A stretch of 64,000 nt of DNA from Kudoa neothunni (Eukaryota; Cnidaria), in NCBI GenBank assembly GCA_964304625.1, contig OZ199839.1, forward strand, positions 5,766,001-5,830,000. Direction: 5' to 3'. The notes below the pieces were generated by a model, which worked only from the letters and a program-made list of their open reading frames with translations, did not search any database and had not been told where the DNA came from. Below, piece by piece: positions 1 to 12,337 of this stretch. Positions within the stretch are counted from its first letter, which is position 1. Each line of letters opens with the position of its first letter. A program made the position numbers and the translations under genes.

Positions 1-202
1 GCCCAGAAACGCTCGCTCAGATTCAGATGGCTGGCATTCGCGTGTGAAAGTGGGAAGTAAAATAATTTTAATGGATTTTCAACGGAAACTGATTGAAACG
101 CTTTTCTTTTGTTTGTAATAAAAAAATTCTCACTGCAATTCAAAAAAAGGTTTCGAAGTAACTCGAATAAATTTAGAAGAAAGTGAACTATAATAGCGGA
201 AT

Positions 203-2081
203 TTAAGATTTAATGAAATTTGCCACATAGGTTTGAATAAGTTGTTTGAGGGAAGCTTCGGTGTCTTTCGAAATATGGCCTTCATTTTTAATTTTCTAAA
301 AACCATTAAAAATAAACGGATAACCCAACCAACTAGGAATACAGTAATAATATCTTTTCCAGCCGATCTCAAATGTTTCACAAATCCCTTCTCAAAGTTG
401 GTGATTTCGGAAGGATCAACCGAATCGAGAAGACCCTTTACTCCACCATACAATATGCACACTTGTTCAGCATCATCGATAGGCACATATTGTCCTTGTT
501 TGAGTAGTTCGGTCAAACGTTGACCTCGTTTAAGAAGTGACTGAGTTGCGGCATCCAAATCGGATCCGAACTGAGCGAAGGCGGCAAATTCTCTGTACTG
601 AGCCAGTTCCAACTTCATACTACCAGCGACTTGTTTCATGGCTTTAGTTTGAGCGGCGGAACCCACACGACTCACCGACAACCCGACATTGATAGCAGGT
701 CGAATACCTTTGTAAAAGAGTTCTGTTTCAAGGAAAATTTGGCCGTCAGTAATCGAAATCACATTGGTGGGGATGTAGGCGGATACATCACCAGCCTGAG
801 TTTCGATGATTGGCAGTGCAGTTAACGAACCACCTTTGAAGGTTTCACTCAGTTTGGCTGCCCTCTCCAACAATCTTGAGTGCAAATAGAAAACATCGCC
901 AGGATAGGCTTCTCTTCCGGGTGGTCTTCTTAACAACAGTGACATTTGACGATAGGCAACTGCCTGTTTGGAAAGATCATCGTAGATAATCAGTGCATGT
1001 TTGCCGTTGTCTCTGAAAAATTCACCCATAGCACATCCTGAATAAGGCGCCAGATATTGAAGTGGTGCAGCATCAGACGCGGTGGCACTTACCACAATTG
1101 TGTAATCCATAGCGCCAGAATCAGTCAAACGCTTCACTAATTGAGCTACTGTGCTTCTTTTTTGGCCAATCGCCACATAAATACAGTAGAGTTTTTTGCT
1201 GTCATCCACCGAATCATTGAAACGTTTTTGGTTGATAATTGTATCCACAGCGAGGGCAGTTTTACCGGTTTGACGATCTCCAATGATCAATTCACGCTGG
1301 CCTCTGCCAATCGGCACCAAACTGTCCACAGCTTTGATTCCTGTCAACATGGGATCTCTCACAGATGCTCGAGGTATAATACCGGGAGCTTTTACATGAA
1401 CTCGGGCTCTTTTCTGTGACACCACTGGACCAGCACCATCAATCGGATTGCCCAATGCATCCACCACACGACCCAACAATCCATCACCAACAGGCACATC
1501 AACAATAGCACCTGTTCTTTTGACAAGATCGCCTTCTTTGATCAATTTGTCGTTACCGAAAACCACTACTCCCACATTGTCTGGTTCCAAGTTGAGTGCC
1601 ATACCCTATTAACAAAATTAAAGTCAAACACAAAGCAACAACCAATCACAATCAATGTTTTTCTAAGAGATGAGTCTCACTTTTAGTCCCGAAGCAAATT
1701 CAACCATTTCTTCCGCTTGCACATTTCTCAGCCCATACACACGAGCAATACCATCACCAACCGATAAAACTGTTCCACTTTCTTCGAAATCGGTTCCCAT
1801 CGAATACCCGGAAATTTTGGCGTCCAATATAGTAGATATTTCCGAGTGCACTAATGGTTACAGTTAAATATTCAGCTCGACGTTTCGATATATCCAACAG
1901 TTACCATCAACTTTACGGGTTTTAGTCAAATTCCTCAATCCAAGCAACCCCAACGCTGAAATGCCGCTAACTTTTTTCAAATTCTAATAGATTGAGTTCC
2001 ATACACAATAACCACATCACTTATTACTGTGGTTGTATGAGAGAGTTGGGAAGACTTGGCTCGAGATAACGTCCTCAGCAT
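203..2081 (-). CDS. ATP5F1A: Mitochondrial F1 ATP synthase subunit alpha, five exons
   Basis: Catalytic-core subunit of the mitochondrial F1Fo ATP synthase; alternates with beta in the F1 hexamer in the matrix. Spliced exons 2021-2081, 1917-1970, 1681-1850, 343-1605 and 203-295 join in frame to 546 residues (human 553). The ATG at 2081 opens a basic, Ser/Thr-rich presequence ([11 protein letters not shown]). The core has the P-loop GDRQTGKT, the segment [12 protein letters not shown] and the alpha signature [16 protein letters not shown]. The introns of 75 nt (1606-1680) and 47 nt (296-342) are phase 0; without removing the latter the last 30 residues (ending in VANFIKS) are lost. The first two introns lie in the presequence and are less certain because that part is not conserved. 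No motif is missing, so it looks functional. The neighbour on the 5' side is a dead piggyBac copy. Confidence 0.96.
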
Positions 2082-2443
2082 GTTTTAAATGTTCGGTAAT
2101 CCGAATTTGAAAACTCGATGTAAATCGGAGAGAGTTTGGTGCGGTATTGCTGCCGATATTACTTGTTATTTATTTGGTATCGACAATGGAGCCTATTTAT
2201 TAATGAATTAAATTTAATAAGAATTTTAACTGTCAATAATATGTATATTTTGTCTCTTTTTCACTTCATATGCTTCATATGCTCTATTTGACTTAGTTAA
2301 TTAATAGCTAATAGAAAAATATCTGTCTTAGGGTAGTATCCGTATGATTTGAGTTGTTGGGTTTGATTCAGCTTTCCGGTAATAATCTATATTTTCTTAT
2401 CTGCGCCTGCGAAATTAAACGATTACTTTTCATTTAGCAGATC
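2082..2443. other. Intergenic, upstream of ATP synthase alpha
   Basis: AT-rich sequence carrying the promoter of the ATP synthase alpha gene. I see no TATA box at a convincing distance and no coding potential. Confidence 0.5.
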
Positions 2444-3070
2444 ATTTTATTAATGGTATATCTTGTTATCCCTCTACTACAATTTTGTCTCGTGTTTCAC
2501 CACAAATTTTTACCGAGTAATTATTGTATAAGTTTTAATTTTTATCTTGTAAAAAACATAGGGTAAAATTTCCCCCATGTTTTTTTCAATTAAAAATATT
2601 TTAAAAAATATATACTACTCCGAACCTAAATATAACATAATTCTTATGGGTAGTTTTTGTAGAAAGTAGGGAAATGTTAGATAATTAATTAAAACGCATG
2701 CGCGAATTATGAAGATGTGTGATTCTAATAATTTCATTGATGAATTTTGTTTATCAGCGAATGAAAATCGTGTTGTTGACGAAAATATCTTTTTACTGAT
2801 GTTTCTTGCTTAAAAATTGTTGTAAAAAATTGACCATAGAGACTACATTAAAAACTAGAGATACCACCATGTCTCCCTCCAATCATCTCCACATAGAGCC
2901 CGTTGTGGCAGCATTTTTGAATTCCGTGAAAAGTATGTTTTGGTATGTTATGTTCCCAATAAATCAAAATGCGTGATATTCTTAAAGAAATTGTTGAACA
3001 ATTCCATAAATAAAGCGAAAAAATGTCGAATCGTTGTTTATGGTTTATGCACCCTAACAGGAACCTCTTC

Positions 3071-3156
3071 TTAATGTCTTAATGTCTTAATATCTTAATG
3101 TCTTAATATCTTAGTGTCTTAATGTCTTAATATCTTAATATCTTAATGTCTTAATG
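3071..3156 (+). repeat. 8-bp tandem repeat (TTAATGTC and variants) inside piggyBac coding remnant
   Basis: About 10-11 units of TTAATGTC, TTAATATC and TTAGTGTC. The related copy at 27.4 kb holds a single unit at the same place, so the array grew after the copies separated. Confidence 0.85.
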
Positions 3157-3463
3157 TAAAGCGAGCAACATGTGGACACAATGAGAAGAAAAATGAAAAA
3201 AAATTGTCCAATTCACGCATTTAAAAACTGTTGAACCTTATTGTACAATATTGATTATTAGATTTTTTGAAATATTTTTAATCAAAAAAAACATGGGGGA
3301 ATTTTTACCCTATGTTTTTTACAAGATAAAAATTAAAACTTATACAATAATTACTCGGTAAAAATTTGTGGTGAAACACGAGACAAAATTGTAGTAGAGG
3401 AATAACAAGATATACCATTAATAAAATCGTTTTGGGGTAAAATTTACTCCAAAACCATTAGAG

Positions 3464-4022
3464 CAGTGTTTCCCACCGATGGGGGTGTTTGTGTGGAAAA
3501 TCCTGTGCATTAATGTGACGTGAATAATGGTGAGATAATTGGGCAGTATGGCGCACATTTAAATCAAAACTTCGATTTTTGATCTTATTTATTTTCAGCG
3601 AAGGTTAATATCCTAAAACCACATAAAAGCATCGATCAATTTGTATACAAAACATAAAAACGTTTAACAAGGTTTATGTTCAATAGAATCCGAATGGTCA
3701 TAATTCCAATGTTGTCACATTTATAATTGTGATCCCCTCTTTTTTTGACCTACCCAAAAACAATATTGATTAATTTTCAATATTAATTATTTAATTTCGA
3801 CTTATAAGCCCCAAGTTTTACTTAACGCGGTTTTTGAGTTAATTTTTAAAGTCCATCTATGAATTAAATTAACATCTGATCGGATATATTTTAAATCTAA
3901 TGGAAACAAATATATATTGGTTATTTTCTAATTTTAATATGGCATTAGGTTGGATTCAAAATTATAAGCAGTTTAAGTCGAAAAATCAATACATTTGAAA
4001 AAGGTGGGGAAACACTGCACTG
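3464..4022. mobile_element. Non-autonomous hAT element with perfect 8-bp target duplication
   Basis: Starts CAGTGTTTCCCACC and ends with the inverse GGTGGGGAAACACTG plus CACTG. It is flanked by identical 8-bp copies of CATTAGAG (3456-3463 and 4023-4030), the size hAT transposases make. The 559 bp hold no ORF. It sits in the right inverted repeat of piggyBac copy 1 and so is younger than that insertion. Confidence 0.9.
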
Positions 4023-4032
4023 CATTAGAGGG

Positions 4033-4507
4033 TTAAACTGGAGTTGTTCTCGACCGTTCATCCTTGAGTTTTTTGTAAAACCCCGATAACATAACTAGAT
4101 GCGCAGTTGAATCTACTTTTAGGAATTGATAAATTAATTTGGTGATTAAAAAGCGGTATATTTTTATCCACATTTTCACTTACCTAGTGTAAACTTCTCA
4201 CTTACTTAGCAATAAGAGCAGTCATCAGTGCAAACACTCAAAAGGTGAGTGGGTTGTCACAATTTCTGTAACTTTCACACCCAATAATACAATAATACCA
4301 TCAAAGTTAGAAGTTAGGACCAATATTCTGATATATTTATTAATTTTAGATTCTCACTCGTCCTACACCCCAATCAGAAACTGTACGAATGTGAAGAATC
4401 GCGCGAATATTCATCAGCAAATAAAAATAATCAAGCTTATTGTACACGCTCAAAAAACAATAGTGTCACATCTAATGCATAATATAGCTATATTGAAAGG
4501 TAATCGG
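4033..4507. other. Intergenic, downstream of RPL23A
   Basis: No conserved coding sequence recognised. A minus-strand ATG near 4225 is followed by a good donor (GTAAGTGAG), but no linked exon was found. Confidence 0.4.
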
Positions 4508-5313
4508 TTAAATGATTCCAATCTTATTGGCAGCTTCAACAGCGTCACAATCAGGAGACAATCTCACAAAAGCAACTCGTTCACCATCATGACTACACCA
4601 CAAACAATAAATAAACAACCAAATTATGCAAATACTTGTTAAGTATGTTCACTTTTGACACATCCACATGATGTAACGATTTCACGGCACTCTTTACAAC
4701 GTGTTTGTTGGCACGTGCAGCAACAATAAAAGTAAGAGTGTTGTGATCTTCGATTTTTTTCATTGCACATTCAGAAGTAACCGGATGTTGAATGATATTG
4801 TAGTGGTCATTCTTACCGGTTTTGACTAGTGAATGATTGGGATATTTAGGAGTTCGGCACATTCTAAGGGTGTGAGGACGTCTAAAAGTGACGGTGCGGT
4901 AGACCTTTCTCTTTTGGACCTTCTTTTTCCCTTTGAGAGCAGCATTCTTGGCCTATATTATGAGCAGGTTAATCATCGCAAAATTAACCACACAAGTTGT
5001 GTATGTGCACATAGACAAATCCATCTACGCTTTGCTTCGATGAGAACAACAATTAGGAAATTTACTCGGATAGCTTTGGTTTTCTCCTACGTAACAAATA
5101 GGTTAAAATGTAACAGCGCACCAAACAATACCCGAATTGCTGCCATTCTTGTTGACTTCTTTGGCTTGGCCACATCCACTTTTTTTTCTACCACATTTTT
5201 AGTGGTTTTTTTCAGATCCAACGGCTTTTTGCCTTTTGCTGTAACTAAAATGACTGATTGTTAGATCCATGAGCCATCATCCAACGAATACCGTCTCCTT
5301 TCTTGATAGCCAT
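4508..5313 (-). CDS. RPL23A: 60S ribosomal protein L23a (uL23), four exons
   Basis: Large-subunit protein at the polypeptide exit tunnel, where it binds 25S/28S rRNA and docks signal recognition particle. Exons 5292-5313, 5132-5244, 4636-4952 and 4508-4592 join in frame to 178 residues (human 156). The core matches uL23 closely: [44 protein letters not shown], then [16 protein letters not shown] and the C-terminal ANKIGII. The N-terminal extension is Lys-rich, as in animal L23a, and longer than usual. Start chosen at ATG 5313 because it gives MAIKKGD and a phase-correct 47-nt first intron (5245-5291). Introns are 47, 179 and 43 nt. A TGCGCATGCG site lies about 300 bp upstream. Confidence 0.94.
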
Positions 5314-5616
5314 TACGATCGAAAGCGTGTCCCGAATAGTTACGACGACTATGACGATGACTAGTGAACATTTGTTTTTGCCTGTTATTTAATGTAAACT
5401 AATACGAATGATAATTTAACATAGAAATCGAAACAGTATGTGATTTGTCACTTTCGTTGGATATAACACTTTAAAACTGTATACCTCGCATTAGTTTTTT
5501 CTCACGTTAATTTTAGAAACACATTCTTAATTTCAGCATAATTTTAATATAAAATGATGTTAAGGTGTGTTTTTTCAAAAAATTTAGGATGGGGAATTGT
5601 TTATGAAGTTACCGAA

Positions 5617-5626
5617 TGCGCATGCG
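5617..5626. promoter_or_regulatory. NRF1-like palindrome upstream of RPL23A
   Basis: TGCGCATGCG, the core of the animal NRF1 consensus, about 300 bp upstream of the RPL23A start and in strong contrast to the AT-rich surroundings. Function is inferred from motif and position only. Confidence 0.35.
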
Positions 5627-6872
5627 ATGGAGGAAATCTATTCGTTCGAATTATTAGCTGTTAGCGTGGACAAGTTTATTATTTTATACAAATTAACTTA
5701 CATCACTATAAGCGAGTACAGTTTTAAGATATAAATATAAAAGAAGGTATAGATAAAGCTCCAGTTTCAATGCGGAATTGTTAAACGATGATTCTGATAG
5801 CTAATTGTCGATTTATTCAACTTTTTATATTCCATAGGTTGCTGGGTTGTTATAATTGTTAAGTAATCAAACTTGTATCTGATATTAGATAATCACTCTA
5901 GGACTAGGTGAGTAACCACCAATTACCAGACCAAAGATGACTATTTTATCAGCAAAGTGAGCTTGCTTGTAGCAGAAAAAATCATTTATCTTACGAAAAA
6001 TTTTTTCATAATAACTTGTAATCAATTTTTTAAGGCTCTAATCTATTTAATTGATTAAATTAACAACATTGTTTGAAGTAACTATTTTCGAGTATTTAAA
6101 AATTACTCGAAAATAAATTATAATATGAAATATGTGGTTATTTTTTTTATGATTAGAATGTGCGAATACAACAAGTCTCATTAATATTTAAATAGACAAC
6201 CTCAAATTAGAGACCATCTTTGGAATCAAATACTCCAGTATCAACCACATTATCGATGGTAAATTATAAATTAAAAACAACTACGTTTTTAATAGTCGAG
6301 TTTGATTGTATGACTGTGGGATTGAAGTGAATAACATTTCCAGGATAATTTAAAGTGTGAGTTGTTTTTTTGTGTTGTGTAAATTTCTTAATTGTCATCT
6401 GTGCATTCGATCGAAAGGTCGGACCGACTTATTTTCGTATTATTTCCATGATATCTTTAGGTTCATAAATCTATTGTGGAATGAAATTATTTTTAAGTTG
6501 CTTTAAATTAGCCAATTACACCTTGACTCCCGCGTTGCAAATTCAAATATAGTGCGAAGTAATTGTAGTAATTGTAATGCCTGAAAAGCTTATTTATTGG
6601 AGGTGGAAACTCGTCTTACCAACCTTCTAATGTACCGAAAATCAACTGCATTCCGATAGTAGAAATTTGGGGGTAGAAAAATACCCCAAATTTCTATTTT
6701 GTCTTTTGTTACGAAAAAAATTCAGAAGATAAAATATTGAAGATTTTGGTGGATATCAAAAAGAATAAAGAGTTACGGCATAAATAAATTCGTTATTAAT
6801 CTGCATAACTGCTTAGCCTATTTTTTTCCGAGATAAATAAACCGAATTTAATGTGAACAAGATTTACAAACA

Positions 6873-6945
6873 TTTATTATTTATTTATTTACTTACTTAC
6901 TTATTTATTTATTTATTTACTTACTTATTTATTTATTTATTATTA
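6873..6945 (+). repeat. Tetranucleotide microsatellite (TTTA/TTAC)n
   Basis: Runs of TTTA interrupted twice by TTAC units. It translates to an artefactual Leu/Ile/Tyr-rich ORF. Confidence 0.9.
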
Positions 6946-7863
6946 GGTGGTTCTTACACCAATATTTATCGCATACTTGCGTATATAACATTAGTTTTTA
7001 TACAATTTTGTTGGACAAGATATACTAGGAATAGGAATTGAAGGCGTTATATCGCAGAATCTAGACTTTAGAAAATCCTAAAACACATCATTTAAACCCA
7101 AAATAATTTTGTCTTTAATTTTTGCAAAAAAAATGTGGCGCGTTTTACTACCCAAAGTTCATTGTAAGGTGGAAAATGTTATTTTATATTGATTTGTAAA
7201 CAACATTATTTTGAAGTAATATAGGTAATCTTATAAAGTTCGAAATTACAAATAATGAATTATTCAATGAATACATTCTAGACTCTAATGATTAGAGGGT
7301 CAATTTCATAGGTATCTCCCTTTTTAGATAAAACTTAATTTTTCAAGAATGCACTCTCTAGGTAGTGTATAATTAGGACATATTATTTACTATTACTGAG
7401 GAAACGGGTTTAAATGTTGTGTCAGATCTTGAATAAATTCATAAAATTGTTAATGAATAAATAAGTTTGAATAATTAATTGAAACGTATTATTTTTATAA
7501 TATAATCCATGAATTAACACAATAATTTTACCGAATATAGGCGAATTATTCATTAAGAGTTGAAAATAGGATTAAGAAACACAAGAATTGTCGTTTTCTC
7601 TAGCTTTCGTATATGGATTATTTTTATACTTTACCAATAAATTTAAATAATTAATTTGATAAGTTGTTAATTTCAGTCCAATTTAGTCGGAATCTAGTTG
7701 TTTGAATAATTTAAATGATTATTTAAGGGTAAAAAAATAATTTTTTAATTATTGATCTCAATTCTTTGAGGATTATGCTTTACAGATGGACGATTAAAAA
7801 AATTGAGTTATTAATATTGTAATTTATGTAAATTAATTATATTCAAAAAATCAACTATGGGAC

Positions 7864-10800
7864 GGCCAAGTTTTGCCGGAATCGCGCATGCGCGTTTCTC
7901 GCATATAATCGTCCGTGCGCGTATAAAATCATGAATAAAGAAACTAGTGTTGATTTTATTATTACCAAGACGAAAAAAGATATTTTTTATAATGGGTTTT
8001 TATACTAAAGATTATAAAACAAAAGTTTGTCAGTATTGGAGGTGTCAAAAACGAGGATGTAAAGGTAGGCTAAGAACATTTCCGACAGAACAGATAGAGA
8101 GGTTGGATACGCTAGGTTTTCATAGACACTTAGTATCCGAGGAAGAAAAAAACAAACAATTTTTCAAGGATAAAATCAACCATATCGCAGAAAATACTGT
8201 ATACCCAACTAATAAAGTGTATGATATTGCAACTAATCAAGAAGATGTCCAAATATTCCAAAAAAGTCCGTTTATCAGGTGATTCGAGATATACGAAAAC
8301 GAAAGAGTATTGATGTAAATCCTGAGACAAATCTTTGCGGATCGATAATGACCTTAAGGAACAAAAATTTTTGTATATACGATTCTGGATCCGAGGATAG
8401 CAATAGAATTATTATTTTTACAACAGAAGAAAATCTTTCGCACCTAAAACATTCCAAATTCTGGGTTTGCGACGGAACGTTCTCCCAAATGTACACCATT
8501 CATGGTCACATTTCTAACAAAATATTACCGTTGGTGTTTATTTTAATGACAGATAGGTCGGAGAGCAGCTATGACCGTATTATTCAAATTATAAGAGAGA
8601 AAGGAAACCTGGAGCTTCCCAACATTATCATAGATTTTGAGGTTGCTGCGTATAATGCATTTAAAAAGGAAACAAAACATAATGTGTTCTTCTGCTTGTT
8701 CCATCTTGGCCAATGCGTTAATCGAAGATTACATAAATTGGGTCTATCAAAGTGTTATCAGGAAGATAGTGAGTTTAAACTTTTTGTCAAGTGCGTTACT
8801 TCGTTAGCCTTTGTACCGAAAGATTGCGTGAAGATAGAATTTGAAAAATTACTTCTACAAGCCAAGAAAATTGAAATAAAGAATTTAAATCTATTCCTAA
8901 GTTATTTTGAGAAGAACCTCATTAATAGTAACAAATATCCTGTTGAATCATGGAACGCTCATTCTCGAACCCTTAATGACATACCTCTAACCTCCAATAA
9001 TGCAGAAAGTTTCCATCGACATTTTTATGCTAGGTTTGATCAAGCACATTCAGGTCTACTAACTTTTATTAAAAATTCACAAGAGAGACAAAGCTCAGTT
9101 GAACAAGAAACCATGTTTTATTTATGCAATCCTAATAATGATCCTCGGAGTAAAGATGTTAAATTAAAAATGGATAAGTTGAAAGCTTTTTGTGAGAGTT
9201 ACCATCGATATTATGATACATTCTTCGTTCAAGCTATTTCCAAAGAATATAACTGGTATATAGAGTAACCCCAATTTCCCCTACCTGCATTTCGTTTTAT
9301 AATATCTTAGTTTTTCTAATTCGTACACTGTCGCTGATAATGAGTGATAGTGATAATGATAATGAGTGATAATGAGTACAGGAAAAAATTGCTATTAAAT
9401 AGAAGTTCCAGGTTATCGATATTGAAAAATGTGTGATCATATGTGTCATTTCCATGCATTCGCAGATCACTTGAAAGTATCATTTTGTCTCCCTTAGATT
9501 ATTTTTTAATTCTCGTTATCACTCAATATATATATATATGTATATATTATTCGAACATAAATTCAAACCTTTCCGTGTAACAAATCTTCCTTCCTTTTTA
9601 GCATCAAGTGTTGCATTTTTTCTGTAAAAATATTTTCTCCACCTTCGTATCAATTAATACTACATTTAGATTTTTTTTAGAACAAGAATTAGTCATAGAA
9701 ATAGCCAATAACCGCAGGTATTTTTATAGCAACTTTTGATTACGTTTAGATTTTCCGGATACATGTCAGACCTTTCGCCAATCTTGTGACAACAATTTAT
9801 TCTTACCTAGTTACTCTTGTTTTTTTGTAAATTTAATCGATTTTTTATTTATTAAGAATATAACAGCGTTTATTTCCAATATTAATTGTTTTATAATTCC
9901 AAATGTTTTCACCGACCTATTATTTAATTATTTAAGTTATTACAAAATGGAATAAAATAATATGAAAGATATTTATAAATTACTATAGTTATGATGTTTA
10001 AGAAAGGATAAGAATGTTTTTAACTAACTATCTTACCTATTACATACAAAACATCTTATCTTTGACAAATTCGTTAATATCGCATGCGCCGTTAACCACC
10101 CATGGGTTTATATTACGGGTTTTTTACTTTTAGCGTACGTATATAAATCTGTATTCTTGTAGTTGCAATAAAATAATTTTATTTTAGTTAATAAATTTTT
10201 TATATGGCCATTATATTAGCTTCCTGTGTTTTATTTCAGGATAATACTTTAATCATCTATCTACAAATTGAATTTTACAAACAACTACACATACACATAG
10301 ATATTATTTTAAGTATTTGTAGGGTTAATATAAATACCTTAAGCATGATCCAAATTAATTACATGTCAAACAAATAAATTTATAATTACCCAAAAAACTC
10401 AATTTTTGTCTTTAAACTATGTGTTACATTCAATTTTAAAATTCCGCACATATACATACATACTTATTAATTAATCTGGCATATTTTTACACATTCTATA
10501 TGTTAGGAAATGGAAACGTATATATAAATTAAAATTATCGATGGAATGATAGACCTTTTTAAAATTTACAGATCAGAATTGTAGATTCTGCTTCAATTCC
10601 TTTGTTTTCCATTCCCATAAATATAAATGGTGGTAAGGTTAGCAAATTGTAAACTTAATTTATTCGTAAAAATGTTTTTTCCAGGTTTTAAATCTCGATT
10701 TATCTTTTTAACTCAAAACAAATAATATTTGATTCATTATCAATTTTTTGGTGTTAACCGTAACATAAATAATTTATAACTAATATGTAATCAAGCAACT

Positions 10801-12337
10801 TTTTTGACTCAAATGATGAAAATATTTAGCTTCTAAAGAATGTGTTAATATAGTTGATTAAATTAGAAAAAATATAAGTTTAAGAAATAATGAATTTTTC
10901 TTTGAAAATTTCTAAATTATTCAACAGGATTTGGTAATAACTAAGTTAAGTAGTTTCCATAAATTTAAATTTGTGCCGGGGATTAATATATTAACTTCAT
11001 TTAATAAATTGTTGACAGAAATTAAAGACGATGAGTTGATGGAAGATGGCATCAAATGGCATATTCAATGGTTTAACAGGTTATAAATCCGCCCTAGAGA
11101 TTGATACTGTCTTTTTAAATAAAATAATGAATCTATTAGATACAATCACAAATATTACATTTCAAATGTTTAATAAAGTTAAAAAACGTAATTTTTTAAC
11201 AAATAGTTGGATATAAATTTCAAAAAAGTATCACACATTATATATTCTTAAAGCGTTCATAAAATTACAAAAATTGATCCGCGTTGCATTTTAAGTATTT
11301 TTGGACAAAGGTATAACAGGAACTCGGTTACATACTGTTCTAACCCATATAATTCACTTTATGGGGGGATAGTCAAGAATTTATTCAAAAATTGTACCCC
11401 ATAAAAATTAATAAATCTCATCGCTGGTAAATGTAGAATTCAAACTGCAGTCTAATGATTAGAAATAATTAACAAATTATAACATTGTTACGTGCGGAGG
11501 AATTTTACTTATTAACTGTACTTGATATGGTTTATATAAACTTAAATAATAACATAAGAAATATAGGAAACATTGCAAAAATGCATGTATGTTACTATTG
11601 TATTTTTATTAAGTGCAAACAGAATAGATCGAAAAATTGTGGTATTGATTTTATTTTATTCTAATCATATTATTTATTATCGTTAATCATTTGTTAATGC
11701 TTGCATCATATTAAATATACAATATATATTGTATATAATTTTTATTCCTTAACATCTTTCATATATTATTATTATTATTATTAAATCTTAAGACTCAGGA
11801 TAAAATTAAATTCACCCTCTCATATATATAATACTAAATGCCAAAAAATAAAACTAAAAACTTTATAAGATCGATTTTTAATGTTTATGTTTCTATTATG
11901 GTGAGTAAGTTGGATTTAAATATTATATAAAAGAACTAAATGATGCCGGCTTATAAGCGATAGTTTTAGCCATCAGTGTTTATATGCCACCAAAAATAAG
12001 TGACAATATTTACATACTTTCCATCAGTTTTTAAGCATTAACATGATAACCGATTTAAATACTAATTATACAATAGGATTATGAATTTTATTTTATATTG
12101 AAAACACACGAAAGCAAATAGCAACGCATTTCATTGAGAAAAGAAAAGGTATGCATACGTGTCAACTGATCTATTATAATACACCAATTATACATTAAAA
12201 ATATGAATATCTATAATACAATTGATTAATATACGTAGTTATTGCATAACTATAATTTAAACCTACAAAAAGACTAAATTAAAAGAAACTCTAGTGCGCA
12301 CGCGCCGACAAATCTTTACCTCCGGCAAAACTTGGCC
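7864..12337 (+). mobile_element. MULE (Mutator-like) DNA transposon with FLYWCH-type transposase
   Basis: Perfect 17-bp terminal inverted repeats: GGCCAAGTTTTGCCGGA at 7864-7880 and its complement at 12321-12337. Both ends are followed inward by CG-rich blocks (CGCGCATGCGCG at 7883-7894; GTGCGCACGCGCC at 12294-12306). The transposase starts 51 bp inside the left end. The remaining 3 kb (9270-12300) is AT-rich and non-coding, apart from a CGCATGCGCC motif at 10081. No clean 9-bp target duplication is visible, so the exact ends may be a few bases off. Confidence 0.88.
7931..9268 (+). pseudogene. MULE transposase (FLYWCH finger plus DDE domain), two frameshifts
   Basis: The product would cut and join the element's ends. 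The N-terminus has a FLYWCH-like zinc finger (Tyr-Trp-Arg-Cys, then CKGRL). The MULE DDE core follows at 8279-9268: WVCDGTFSQMY (first Asp), IIIDFEVAAYNAF (second Asp), CLFHLGQCVNRRL, and LTSNNAESFHRHF (Glu region). The ATG at 7931 (MNKETSVDF) is frame-shifted from the finger near 7996-8002. A second shift near 8274-8282 separates the finger half from the catalytic half. The catalytic half alone is 329 codons without a stop, so inactivation looks recent. The 12-bp palindrome just upstream may be its promoter element. Confidence 0.88.

Larger units (their letters stand above)
2444..4032 (+). mobile_element. piggyBac-like element copy 1, degraded, with a hAT element inside
   Basis: Subterminal inverted repeats of about 140 bp (2449-2590 against 3285-3425) match almost base for base. 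The right end reads CATTAGAGGG followed by the piggyBac target TTAA (4033-4036). The left copy lacks the outermost 45 bp or so, so that end is truncated. Between the repeats, 2870-3240 is homologous to the transposase fragment in copy 2 (27.2-27.7 kb, opposite strand); in plus frame it reads YVPNKSKCVIFLKK, a piggyBac DDE-domain block. The reading frame is destroyed, partly by an expanded 8-bp repeat. The right repeat is split by a hAT element at 3464-4022. Confidence 0.85.
5314..7863. other. Intergenic, 2.5 kb, AT-rich, no gene seen
   Basis: No conserved ORF. It holds a TGCGCATGCG motif (5617-5626), an imperfect palindrome at 6082-6112 and a TTTA/TTAC microsatellite at 6873-6945. ORFs here are short and low-complexity. 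Confidence 0.5.

Noticed and set aside
233-1419. Plus-strand ORFs of 64-96 codons opposite ATP synthase alpha
   Set aside because: They are antisense shadows of a conserved coding exon.
4391-4642. Plus-strand 83-codon ORF
   Set aside because: It overlaps the 3' exons of RPL23A in antisense and has no family match.
4953-5131. The 179-nt RPL23A intron as a host for a C/D snoRNA
   Set aside because: A C-box-like GATGATTA is present, but no D box or terminal stem at the right place.
6853-7041. 62-codon hydrophobic ORF
   Set aside because: A translation of the TTTA/TTAC microsatellite.
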